A program made the translations under genes and the position numbers. This document shows, piece by piece, positions 22,526 to 34,300 of a stretch of 64,000 nucleotides of DNA (position 1 is the stretch's first letter; each line of letters opens with the position of its first letter). This DNA comes from Apodospora peruviana. Its lineage: Eukaryota > Ascomycota > Sordariomycetes > Sordariales > Lasiosphaeriaceae. Location of the stretch: NCBI GenBank assembly GCA_033439685.1, contig JAUEDM010000001.1:2728001-2792000 (forward strand), read 5' to 3'. A model generated the notes under the pieces. It was not told where the DNA came from. It searched no databases and was given only the letters and a program-made list of their open reading frames with translations.

Positions 22526-24067
22526 ATGGATTCATACCGTTATAACTATCTGGATGAAAAGTTGTGGAAGGATGCCAGCTCAGATTCTCAGTCTTTCCTC
22601 GCAGCTGCGGGAGCCAACGTCTCGCAGCTTTGGCAGGACAACCATGTGTCAACACATTCGCGTCACGACCCGGGCTGCCAAACAATATCCAGTCGCGATT
22701 TTCGATTGCTCGAGCGCTCCGAGGCTATGCGAAGAGAAATTTACGATCTCTGTCGCCGCTCCCTTTCCTCTACCCGAGGCAGCCGGCCAGGTCAGGATGA
22801 CGCGGATCTCCGAGCGTTGGCCTGTAGTGCTGTTACGGCACATTTAATCCACACCGAGTTGCGAACGGAACATGGCCGTGCTCTAAAGAAGCAGATGATA
22901 AGGAAGTTCATTTGGGCGATCGACAAGCGTTACCGCATCTTCACTCCCATCTTTCCGTCTACTTGGCCGGCCGTACCGGAAGGCGGCAAGAAGCTGTATT
23001 GGGATGTTATCATGGGCTGTTACTCGCCTCGGAGTGATGCATTTTGTCTCGCCCTGGTTCCATCCCCCTGGATTCAAGATGACCTCCTGAGTCATCAGCG
23101 TATCTTCGCCGACGACATTGAGGTTAGGACATTCTCCTCTGGCATTAACGGTCTGCTTACCGACTGGAGGATCTGCCAGCTCTTTGCGAGAGGAGTGCTG
23201 GCGATTGTTCCCAGTAACACAATGGACGTATATGGTTGCCCTCAGTATCGTGTGCGTGTCATGGACCCCGACTACCCTCATTTGAACGAGCGCCTTCTTC
23301 CAGAGGTCGCGCTGGTAGTTCTGGGTCTCGATAACCAAAATAAAGACACGGTCAAGGGAAAGGCTAAGAGTCTAAACTCCTACTCAATCACCTTCCGTGA
23401 CCTCGACAACCGGATGCTGAAGTTCACCGTGAACTCAACCAACAGGCCCCTTGACGCCCTCCTCTTTTGGCAATTCGCATCCGCCATGGTCAAGCTAACC
23501 TGGCAGATTCACTTCAATGATTATTCGGCCCGGCTGCCCGAACTACATGCCCTTTGGCGCTCAATCTGGCCACTGCCTCCCGCCTCGCCTTTCTCCAAAC
23601 AAAAGCCCAAGAGAAATAATTACCTGACCCTCGGAACCACACTCGCTCTGTCCCATCTGCTCAACAGTGCTACTCCGAGAGAGCCGGAGACGCGGGCTAA
23701 CAATAAGAAGACAAACACCATCAGTGTCACCGACATGATCCTCGCCCTCGGTTGCGCCGATTTCAATCCTAGAAGGATTACCGACGACGAGCGTGATGAG
23801 AATGTGCATTGGGCACCGGTGATGTTGCTGGCTAACGAGATTCTAGAGCGGGCGCCGAATCCAAAGGACGATAGGGCTGCGTTCATGAGGAACGCGGCCG
23901 AGGTGAGGGACGAGAAAATCCAAGAGCTGAGCATGCCGGGTTGCAGTATTTGCAAAGATCTTCAAGAGGCTCTTGGACACGGTAATCCTCCCCCCGAAAA
24001 GGCATGGACTCATAAGCACGTATATGAGAACCAGAACCCGTTGAAGCTGGGAAATACTTGGAAGTGA
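22526..24067 (+). CDS. Uncharacterised protein with a degenerate HNH-like domain
   Basis: I do not recognise a characterised orthologue. The single exon encodes 513 residues without signal peptide or membrane segments. Residues about 158-245 follow the layout of the HNH-type domain found in many fungal orphan proteins: a first strand (YWDVIMG), a spacer with a conserved-looking aromatic end (IFADDIEVRTFSS), then NGLL at 208-211 and a helix. A strand with FARGVLAIVP (220-229) and a YRVRV strand follow. In active members the first part has a Cys-x2-x-Gly and an AHI histidine, and the NGLL helix carries a further His. Here these places read DVIMG, LALV and C217. If the fold is right, the metal site is lost. 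The rest is helical and charged. Function unknown. Confidence 0.6.
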   Translation: MDSYRYNYLDEKLWKDASSDSQSFLAAAGANVSQLWQDNHVSTHSRHDPGCQTISSRDFRLLERSEAMRREIYDLCRRSLSSTRGSRPGQDDADLRALACSAVTAHLIHTELRTEHGRALKKQMIRKFIWAIDKRYRIFTPIFPSTWPAVPEGGKKLYWDVIMGCYSPRSDAFCLALVPSPWIQDDLLSHQRIFADDIEVRTFSSGINGLLTDWRICQLFARGVLAIVPSNTMDVYGCPQYRVRVMDPDYPHLNERLLPEVALVVLGLDNQNKDTVKGKAKSLNSYSITFRDLDNRMLKFTVNSTNRPLDALLFWQFASAMVKLTWQIHFNDYSARLPELHALWRSIWPLPPASPFSKQKPKRNNYLTLGTTLALSHLLNSATPREPETRANNKKTNTISVTDMILALGCADFNPRRITDDERDENVHWAPVMLLANEILERAPNPKDDRAAFMRNAAEVRDEKIQELSMPGCSICKDLQEALGHGNPPPEKAWTHKHVYENQNPLKLGNTWK

Positions 24068-24640
24068 GAGCTGGCACTCAAGCTTAGGTAGGTAGGTACT
24101 TAACACAAAGGTAATAAATATTTTTTCTTTGCTTGCCTCTCTCTCTCTCTCTCTCTTCATTTAGTGTGATAAGTCATGATTACCGATTTATGATAATAGA
24201 GGCCTAGACTCTAGACAAGTGACTGATGCCCTTGACTCCATACTCCATTCCCCTTCCATCCCCCCCTTTTCCCTCCCTGAGAGAGCATAACAGATTATCC
24301 GAAAAAGAATACCCCTTTGACAATACCCCCAATACTCCAGAGTTCCGCCATTGTTAACTCCGTGAATCCCGTTGTGACTGCTTGCCCCGTGCTGTTTTAC
24401 AAACCAGAAAGATAAAAGGGAGGGAAAACCTGGCAGCCTGTTCGGTTCTAAGGAGAGGCTTTCCTCATCTCAGGACGTGTAAATCGACATGACATATCCG
24501 AATATTTCCCAATTAACAACCCATGACTCCAGTTGATGTTTTTGTCGTATGATCTTTCCGGTGGCGAATCCAACATGCCGGCACTGTTTGTCTCGGTGTT
24601 GTCCCGAAAGCCTCGTGGCTCAATATTCATTGATTTGCCC
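24068..24640. other. 3' flank of the HNH-like gene
   Basis: It contains a CT microsatellite (about 24134-24157) and a GGTAGGTAGGTAC micro-repeat near 24087. No gene is seen. Confidence 0.5.
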
Positions 24641-24910
24641 TCATAAGTAGTCAGGTAGTGCTCTCTCAACCACATTCGCTTTCGGTATTCTGCCGCTCTC
24701 CGCATTGACAAGGTCCCTGTAACCTGGTGGCAACTCGGTCAAATCGTCGAGGCGAACGTGAGGGCCGCCGTATCTGTCTTGAAGCTCGTTCATTGTTGTT
24801 GGGGCCGCTGCTGCTTCGCTTGCACCCCAGCAGAGCAGCAGCAGCAGCAGCAGCAGAACGAGAGCGGGTGCAGACCGTGCCGTGTGGAGCCGTCTCTGTG
24901 TCGTCGCCAT
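24641..24910 (-). CDS. Possible small secreted protein (89 residues)
   Basis: An ATG-started ORF whose N-terminus is a textbook signal peptide. A basic head (residues 2-11) precedes a run of eight leucines at about 18-27 and small residues ending in ASEAAAAP, a plausible cleavage site near 37. The mature part would be about 50 charged residues without cysteines. The leucine run comes from a CAG/CTG trinucleotide repeat (24833-24856), so a chance open frame over a microsatellite is a real alternative. A further 3' exon cannot be excluded. I know no family for it. Confidence 0.35.
   Translation of the reverse strand: MATTQRRLHTARSAPALVLLLLLLLLCWGASEAAAAPTTMNELQDRYGGPHVRLDDLTELPPGYRDLVNAESGRIPKANVVERALPDYL
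24833..24856. repeat. CAG/CTG trinucleotide repeat
   Basis: About seven tandem GCA units. On the minus strand they encode the leucine run of the possible signal peptide described above. Confidence 0.9.
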
Positions 24911-27063
24911 GACGGATGTATAGTATATGGGATGTATACGCTCAGGTATTACTTCATGAGAATTAGATTAAATATGGAGCGTCAGAAAAAAAGATTGTGT
25001 TATTAAACTTCGTCTACCGTATTCCCTTTAAGAATGCAAGCTTTAATATCTCAGCAGGTTCTGTAGGCTGCAACTATATAGCAAAATCCCAATTCTCACG
25101 ACCGTCCGAATACTGTCATCCGTTCCGAGTCGATTCCAAATGCGGCGGCCGACAAAGGCCGAGGAGGATGACCCCATGGATTTGTCGTCCGAGGACCGAG
25201 GGAGGCGTTGTGTCGCCCAAAAAAAGACCGGGTGCCCGGTAAAAACTCAAGGGGGCTGTCATTTTTGGCCGCGAGTGCGGCGTACGAGTGGCCTCGTTGC
25301 ACAAGGGCGGCTCACGGGCGGAAATAATACGCATACATATGCCACTGAAGGAGGTGGAGGTGGAGGAAGGGGGGGATTATACGCATGCGGAATTCCCCTC
25401 GTCCATGTTCTCCAAGGTAGGTCCTGGAGGTCGGGTGTCTGTAAGCACAAGGTACCAGGTCGAGCACATTCTTTATCCCCGCAGCAAACCACCACGTTTT
25501 CGGGTTCCCGAGCCGTAGAAAAAGAATTATGACAAACCGCGCAATTAACTGTTTTCAACGGCTTTGGACTTCGTTCGGGGAAGTTCTTGATCAGTGTTTC
25601 TTCAGTACTTCACCTCGGAGGAAAATGGCCCCAATCTGGATATGATGTAAGAGTGCCGGAAAAAAGTCTACACTCTTTGATGACATGAAACAACCCATAG
25701 CCACGGTGGTGGGTGTGGCTGCTGTTGGTGTCTGGAGTTGATGCTGCGGCCGCGCTGTACCACCTGACCCGACGGCAGCGGCTATCTGGGTAATCGGGCA
25801 AGCTTTGGGTGCCTTGCAGAGTTGCACAGGGAACCCCCGGGCGGTACATTTGCCGTTGCTGTCGCCCGCAGCACAAACATCGCCAACCTGTCATTGCAAG
25901 ACCCACTTTCCGGATTCGGCAGGAACAGCCAGACTGCCAGTGATGATTGGCCCCTAGGTCGACCTAGATTGGCTTGGGCTCCAGCGTCGATTGCACTGGA
26001 AAAAATGATTCCGAAACTGGCCTCATCCAATATATCGTCTCGAGCGGCCGCCGACCGTCATACACTTGCCACTGCTACACCCCCTGTCAGCAAAACAGTC
26101 AACATCTGCTTCTGGCCCAAAGCCATCATCGAGGTCTCGGCCCCGACCAACCAGTCCCTTGAGGACCAGTACCTGATTCGTTACTAGGAAAGGCATCGTC
26201 AACCTGCACGGGGTCTTAGCTTGAGTTGAGAGACCTAAACCTCAATAAAAATACAAAGTGCATGACAATATCTAAATTGATACTCCATACTCTTACAGCA
26301 ATAACTATATAATGTCGGGCCAAGTATTTACATAGTCAGGTTGGCCATGGTCCAAGACCATACCACCATTTCAACCTCCAAAGGTACCAACCAAGACACT
26401 CGGATTCATCCATCCCTATTTCTCAAAGCACTTCTCATCATCCACATGTCATGCCGTGTCCACTTCGCAAAAAGACGACCGCCTTTGAGCCGACAGTAAA
26501 TGTGAAGCAAAATTAAACAAAAGTTTGCCAAAAGTCATGTTTTGCAACAGCCGAAGCCAAGACTTAAAAAGCATAAAAAGCCGTCTAAATAAATCTCACC
26601 CTCCCTTAAATCGCTTACAGCAAATGACCAACGCCGTCATGTATGACGAGAATATTTTAAATAGACCCAAATGTGGTCCCATATATGCCGAAAAGGAAAA
26701 AGAAACCAAAGACCAAATCGCTCCAAAATGCTTTCAAATGCCGAAAATTATAGATATATGAGAAAGAAAGTTCGCGCATCGCCAATAGCTGGAAGTATAA
26801 CCGGGGGGGAAATGGTCGCGTTGTTCAGCTCGTCGTAGGCGAGACCGAATGGATATCCAAAAGCGCATCTCTGGGTTTTCGTAAAGATTTCAGACATCGA
26901 CTCTAGTTAAGATTGGCCATTGATATTAGACAGATTGCGCTTGGCTGTTCTTGAACGGGTTCAAGGCACCCGCCCAAGCCGGACGCCACCATCGGGCGGT
27001 AAACTGGCTGACATGTTGCCTCGACCTAGGATCGAGCGACTGGTGTGCGTAGTCCGGAGCCTT
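24911..27063. other. Gene-poor stretch before the DUF1765 gene
   Basis: Around 2.1 kb with only short ORFs on both strands and no domain I can recognise. The right end (from about 26200) is AT-rich and should include the DUF1765 3' untranslated region. Confidence 0.45.
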
Positions 27064-30000
27064 CTAAGCTCGCTGTCGCAACCCAAGCCCCTCGACACCC
27101 AGCGTAGGCACCTCAACCTCGTTCAGGCCCAAGACACCTTCATCGCGTCGACGATCCACGAAGCTGTTACACTCGCTAACCACCAGGCTCCATTCCGCCA
27201 GTGAGCGTCCGCTGTACACAGCGCCTGGGCCGTAGATCCCGACTGGTCGGACGGCATGAGCAGACGACTGCGAACGGACAATCTCGCCCTCCGGATCTAG
27301 GGAGCGGCCGCGATCGAGCTCGCTACTCTCTGATCCGGACACCCGAGTTGGAGACTGAATATGAAGCCGGTCATCATCGTCCGTCGTCTCACTGACCAGT
27401 CGGATTGTTGTCACATCGATGCTAAGCGACATCCGCTTATCCATTATTTTCTCTTGGTCTTGCTTGATTGTCGTACCGCCGACGGACAAGCGGCGCGCAT
27501 TCCGTGCTTCACTAACAAGCCCGGTATGCATAAGTCCACTCACACGCCGGGTCTCGGGTGGAAGACCGGGTGATATAGGAGGCGGGCTATCGCTACGGCG
27601 CGCCAAAGCACCCTTGCCACTCTCGTTGGCGTTCAGAGTCGCAGAACGTGTGCTGACTCTCGACTGTGCAGGAGCCGGCAGGCGAGGCCGCACCAAAATC
27701 CGGTCCCTCGGGCCGCTGTTCTGGCCTTGCCAAGTCAGAGAGAAACGGAAGACGAACGTCGAGGCCTCGTATATAGGTGCAGACCCAGTCGAGGAACCCG
27801 AGTCGGATGATGGCAGCACGGCGGTCGACGGGCTTTGCTTGGGCGGGGGAGGGGGGCCTCCTGGCTGACCAGAACGAGCAGCCGCCGTTCGCATAGCCGC
27901 CGTTTCACGGCGAGCTTGTTCCAGCTCCTCGTCCCAAGAGCGCCTGCCACCAGAATGGCCATTGCTCATACCGATATTGGCTTGTGAAGCTGTGAAAGAG
28001 AGAACTTTCCCCAAAAGGGACCATTTCTTCTTGTATGTAGTATCTGCCTTGCCATCGTTTGCTGTGCTCTCACTGTTTCCAGATGCAGCGCCCGGGAAGT
28101 CGACAACAGGGCCGGGACCGGAAAGAGAGCTCGAGAGCGGGTCAAATCCGAGGAGTAGATGAGGTGGTGGTGGCTGGACTTCGGTGCGTATAATCAAAAA
28201 CCGTTTGCCAGGGGTCGGATAGCTAGGCGCAGTAGAGGGCGGAATGCGGTTTTCGGCTTCGGCTTTCTGCTTCATCCATAAATAGTGCGACCAGACAGTA
28301 TTGAGGCGCTCAGAAACAACGAGAAATATTTTGCTATTGAATAGGGATTAGTCAATGGACCCCGGTAAAGATAGTATGAATGACAGTACTTACACATCCA
28401 ACTCATTCGCACTGCCCGAGTCTCTGCATATTCGCCAGCATAGCAGACGCATATAGTAGGCTCGTACCATCGGACACCAGTTATTAAAAAATTTCTCAAA
28501 TATCTCCTCTGTTAGTAGCCAGTCGAAAACAAGGGCTGCTTTTCGGGCTGGGTCCGCCGTGATAGCGTCCCAGAGCGAGAAAACGAAGGACATTATGCGG
28601 ATTTCAGACATGGTATTGTTTGAATCCATGATCATCTTGCCCACATCAAACCAGAACGGCCAGTCAATGTGGTCGACTGGCGCAGACGCACCGACGATCT
28701 CGAAACTTGGAGCTGTTTCCTCGGTAGGCGATGTTGCTATACTATTATTAAGGGTATTCTGAAACGTATCAAACGTCGTCAGTGCTTCCTCGAGGAAATC
28801 GCACAACATAAAGCAAGCGGCATGCTCGTATCGAGATGTCCGCTTTGTCGCAGCTTTCATGATGGACATGAAGGCCTCGGCGAACGCGTGCTTGATTCCA
28901 GTACCAAGGCCCGTTGAGTTTTCCGCGAGCATATCTCTGAGCAGGATGATTAACCGATTCTCATCCATGCCCCTAAGAAGATTGCTCGGGAGCGGGAGAC
29001 CCGTCAGTGCCGCGTCGGCGCCATGCAGCGCATCCGAGAGCGGCGGTCCCATCATGGCTTCCATCGAGGCATGACGGTGAATTGTGCTGTCCAGTGTTGC
29101 GAGAAGCTGGGCGTGCACCAGAACAAAGGCTGGGGCACGCGCCTTTTCGACCAGAGGTAGGCCTTCTGGCATGAATTCCTCGGCAAGGATATAGTAGTAT
29201 TTGCAAAAGATATAGAACAAGTCGGTATCACCACCCCGCCATCTAGATACCCAGGGGCCATGCCATGGAATCTTTGCCGGCATCAGAGGGAGTTTTGCGG
29301 CCAACCGTAGTTTGTCTCCCAACGTCTTGACCGATGTCCAACCCAGCTTCCCTAAATGTGGCGGAAACAGAGCTATGATATCCTCACTTTCACCTTTGCT
29401 TCGCCGTGGAAGTCCAAATTCGTCAGCCACTCTTCGTAGCAGATCTGCATTGAGGACCCAGAGGCGGACGAGCACATCGGCTATCCCTGGCGCAAAGAAG
29501 AAGGCATACGCGCATGCCTTGCCACACCAGTTTACGAGACTTGTGGGTGCGTGGCGCATGGACATCTTGTCGACAACCAAGGCCATTTGGGTGAGGAGAT
29601 TGGCGACAAACATATTGCGTATGTTGTGTTCGACCGACTGAGCCAGGAATTCGGACGTTGAAGAGTCCAAAACACTTGAGTCGACCGTAGACGCAGTCCC
29701 AGACCTGGCTCGAACGCGCTCCTCGGGGGAACGTTCTGCCAAGGGCTGAAAATAGCTGGTACAGACCCTCCACTCGGGTCGCATCATAATCATCGTGGTC
29801 GCTTCCAGCACTGTGGGCCGATCCACGCCAGGTACCGGCTGCAAGTTGGTGCCCATGCCCGAGAGCTGCCCCCCTGCTGTACCGCTGTTAGTGGCAAGGC
29901 CAAATGCGCTGTTTCCCATCCTTGACTGTCCAGCATCCAACATCTCCAAGAGGCCATTCCACCATTTATTCAGTATAGTTGCTCGCCGATCGAAGTCCTC

Positions 30001-31359
30001 ATGGGAGAGAAGTGACCTGTTCGAATTCGAGGGATGGTGGCTCGTGCTGCGCAAGAATGGCAACAGCGTGTACCGCACGACGCCCATTCGCCCCGAGGCC
30101 GTCGGCTTGGCAGCAAATTTGGCGAAGTCAACATCGAGGGTTCGAAAGGTAGACCACAGTGGGTCATGGGAAGTCGGGTGCGGCATCGTGATGCCGGTAT
30201 CCGTTGTGGCCTGGGACGAGTTCTCAGAGGTGGCAGTCGTGTCCAGCGACGAGGCAGTGTGAGAAGAGTTTCTTGGGGTGAGTGAGTCGTTGATATTGTT
30301 GGACACATTATTCCTGACGGAGCTGCTCAACAGCTTGGTCGTGGTTGCAGTTGCAGTCGCGGTTGTGGTTGTGGTTGCGGAGGCCCTGGTTGTATTGGTG
30401 GTGGTTGTGCTACCGCTGTTGTCAGTTGTGGTGGCGGCGCTGGGAGCTGACGGGGCGGTGCTGTCGGAGTCGGTGGAGCGGGCGCTCTTCACAGACGAGG
30501 CTGAGAGCGAGAGGGAAGAGGCGCTTTTGGAGAAAACACTCTGAGGCTTTTGCTTGATTTTTGTCAAGTAAACGCTGGCGCGGTTTAGGGCACGACTGGT
30601 ACTGCTCAATGACTCTGTAGATCGGGCCGCATCCGGGTCAAGGTTCACAAGAGTGCGGCTCCCTGAAAGCTTGCGGCCACCGAGCCCGGCCTTTCCCTTT
30701 GTCTTCGCCATGGATGATTCGTGTCTTTGCGCAGCTGCCCGATCGGCGCCCAAGAGCTTTTCTGCCTTACTGGGCGGTGAGGGAGATCTTGAACTAGAGA
30801 TCCAGGTCCTTTTGGCAAAGTCGGCAAAGGACTCTACTGTCCTTGACCTCTCCATAGGCTTCGGCGCTGGGGCATCCTCGGGCGCACCGGACCCATTGTG
30901 TGTTGTCGGCCGGCTTGGGCGCTGGCTTTGGATGTTGCGCACATCGGGACTCGATTTCGAACTCGGCAGCCAGGATCGTGGTCGGTCAATCATTGATCTG
31001 CTCCGACTCAGAGTCTCGGTGTCAGCCGCCAGAGTGGCTGTTGACGGCGCCTCGACCTTGACTTCGGCAACCTCTTGCTTCGGTATCGATCGTCGACGCG
31101 AGTCGTCTTTGGCTCTGAAAGAAAAAGACGAATCGAATTCGGCGGATAGGTCGAAGGAGGGAACATCGAAAGCAGGGAGACTCGGCAAAGTCTTGAGACT
31201 ATTCGCCCGGGCGAGGGACTGGGAGCTGATGGCAGAAGGCGGGGGCTTATTTGGCACTGCCGGCACGGCAGACAGCAAATCCGGCGTCGAGCGAGAGCGG
31301 TGGAATGGCGTGCTCATTTGGACGGCAGCCGGAGCCATCGTCAGTGTCGGTCCATTCAT
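27064..31359 (-). CDS. DUF1765 / UPF0592 family protein
   Basis: A large fungal protein of unknown function with the DUF1765 domain. Two exons, 28394-31359 and 27064-28333, join across a 60-bp intron (GTAAGTAC...CTAAT...AATAG) in phase 2 to give 1411 residues. The first 330 residues are low-complexity and Ser/Thr/Ala-rich with basic patches (MSTPFHRSRSTPDLL), likely phosphorylated. The folded region has HAACFMLCDFLEEAL and then the most family-like block, WPFWFDVGKMIMDSNNTMSEIR. The block EKFFNNWCPMVRAYYMRLLC follows just before the splice. The C-terminus ends in SLVVSECNSFVDRRRDEGV and EVPTLGVEG. In-frame ATGs also exist at 31554, 31338 and 31317; I chose 31359. The family name is from remembered motifs, so it is fairly but not fully sure. 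Confidence 0.72.
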
Positions 31360-34300
31360 CTCATGGCCAGCAACCCAGTAGACTCCGGTATACCGTCTGC
31401 GACAGCAGTTGTCGTCGCTCTCGTGGTTTGTGATGGTTGGCCGGGTTTCTAGGAGGATTTTCGGCTTCGACGACTCTTGGATACCCACGCAGCCAGAGGG
31501 GAGCAATGGGCCCGGCGGTTGGGGGCCCCCCGGTAGAACCACTGGACTCAGCACGGAGAAGATAGACAGGGGCCTATCCCGCCTCTACCGATCCTGGCAA
31601 CAGTCACTGGAAGGAAATGCCCTCGAGTTTTGCTGGGCTCTGCCGGGCTCTGTTCTGCTGCAATGTGCGTGCTGCGCCCGTGCTGTCCTGTACTGTCATC
31701 AATACAGTTCTTTCGAAGAGAAAGGCTGGAGATCTTGGCGGAGGGAAGGGTAAACTGGATGACGCTCTGGCCGGCAGAGAGAGCTGAGATAGAGAGTCGG
31801 CAGAGAACTTGAAATGGTTGTTGAAATCCCACCGATAAAACTTGGCAGGCCGAAACCCGATTTCTGTGGATCGGACGCTCCTCCTTCTTGCGCGTTTCAA
31901 AGAATTCCAGGCGTACGACTTATTACAAAAGTTGAGCTGGTCCAGTCTGACGCAGGGACTTGGACCGACTGGGCAGGTTGACAACGAGTCACCTAGGCAT
32001 TGTAGGTATGTTGCCTTCGTTGTGACAAACAAGCTGCGACTCGTCTACGTATTAGCGGAATAAGATGTTGATCCAATATGTACAGATGAAAGCATGGGCA
32101 GCGCCAGGACATCAGCAGAGAGCGAGCAGCAGCCAACAGCCGTTAAAGGGGCGGCCGTGCGAGGGCAGGCGGGCGGTTTTTATTTGATAAAGTCGATCGA
32201 CGACTACTGTCCTGCCTCTGCAGAATTCGCTTCACTCGCGCTTCTGCAGTGGAGATTGAGCACTGTTTTCTGGTGGCTCGATGGTGCCTTCTGCTTCCGC
32301 CTTCCACGACAGCGGGTTGATAGCACAATGATGTAAAATCGGACCAGAAAGGCCAATGCGGGCGAACCCATGCATGTACCTAATTGACGTCTGTCGATCA
32401 AGCTGCGTCTCTTGGCCCTGACAATGCTTCATTACACTGCCACCTTAGCACACTGGAGTCAAACACAGAGCCCTTATCTGTATGTATTTCCATGCAAAAA
32501 TCGGGGCACTTCGACAATGCAATACCATGACACCGAGACTTTGTACCTACCTAGGTAGGCCAAGGAGATTTGAGGGTATATGGGACGAGATTGAGAACGA
32601 ACACCCATGAGAGAATCGGGTTCCTGTGCTCAGGCGAGACACCTGAAGAAGCCCCTCGATCAATACCGCGCTGCAACTGTGGCTCGCACTCACCACTGCC
32701 TTGGCGCTCCTTGCCATCCAATCTCACGCTTGGGTCCGACCCAGGCCGGGCATCCCAGGCTGATAGGTTGACAGGGTTGCATACGTGTCTGCGGTCACTG
32801 CCGAGGGTCACCGGAGAAGCGCAACGATCCGAGAATGCGAAGTTCAGGCTTTGGAGGGTTTTTGGAAAAGGGGTGGTGAACAAGATCCTAGCGACAGATA
32901 AACACCAGGCCGCACCCGGATACAGGCCGCTCCAAAGCGATCGCCAGATGGGGCTAATAGATACGGGTCCGTAAGCAGGTGGCCTTCCAATTCATGGTGA
33001 CCTGCAGCTGCTGGAGAGAACGCCCAAAGTCAGTCCTCAGTTGATATCGGCGCCTCAACCTGTCCAAGACTCGCCGAAGTCATTTCAGCCGAGGTGCCTC
33101 GTAACAAAGGACCAAAAGGCCGACCCCACTGAATGAGGATATAACTCCTGGAAATTATAAATAAAAACCAAGGTCGGCGCTACGCTGGAGATAAGCGCGG
33201 TCCCGCTACGATACGTCATAGGCATATATCCCGTACTTTTGCGTTTGCTGAACTTCCAAAGAACTTGACGAGATCCAACTGCCGGGTCTTGAAGCTGAAA
33301 ATCCAAGGCGGGCAGCCTTAAAGATAGGAAGCAATTGCTACTTCATCGCTTCGGGTATTCCCGTGTATTACCAGACGACTGGGGGAAGGGGTAGCCGCTG
33401 AGATTTATAGGGAAAGACTGGTCCAAATGTCAAAGATGAAGGATGAACAGGCCAAAATATGGGGCAGAGATGCAGATCGTGACATCCTGAGCCCGACAGC
33501 ACGAGCCTTCCATCCCATGTCGCATGTCGGAAGAAAAGTTCCAATCCCTGACGGACCACAGCAAACTCCACTGCCCCACCACGCGAAACACGTTTTGAGG
33601 AAGTCATGATGGCCATGAAGAACTCCATGGAAAATCAACCGTCCAAACTCACTTCCGCATTCCATGACTCAGCTCTCCTTTCGGCCCAACGGCGCGTCGC
33701 GAACTAGAATACACCAGCCACGTATGCGGAATAGTCTTAACTCAACCAGAAGAAATCCGGCCTTGAAAGATACGCTGACGGGGTCCAAGAATCTGTCCGG
33801 GCAGTTACCTACGGAGTATTCCGTACGGATTACAAGGCTGAAGAATATCAAGCAAAAAAAAAAAACAGGTCTGATATGCATACGCCAGTAGGCTGCGAAA
33901 GAGGAGTTGGATACGGATAATTAAAAATTGAACATACGAATGCCACCGGGACTCCAACGGGAGAAATCACAACGCCACGGCGCCGAGCCAGATACGTCGC
34001 TCTGCAGGCTTCAGCACACCGTTGGCCCTGCCCGTCCAGTGGTCTTTGTTCAGCTGTGTCGGAATCCCGAAAGGCTGGTGCTACTGTGCGATGTGCTGGC
34101 CAAGATGCTAGTGTACTGCAAGGTATAAATATTTATATGTACGGTATTGCCAAAGGAGCTGAATCGGGGGCTGCAGCCAGAGATTAGCTACTCGTCTTGG
34201 TACTGCAAGTCTGCTGGTTGACTTCCCCCTATTCCTCAGCCGCGATACCTCTCCGTACATGCGTGCCTCTTTTGCAACGAGGAAGCCGACTATCAATGTT

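Noticed and set aside
25259..25558. Reverse ORF with CAVCHNSF...CCGDKEC resembling a zinc ribbon
   Set aside because: Cysteine spacing fits no zinc-binding family I know, and the second half is a proline run from a GGT/GGA repeat; probably chance.
30653..31381. 242-codon plus-strand ORF
   Set aside because: Antisense shadow of the low-complexity N-terminus of the DUF1765 protein.
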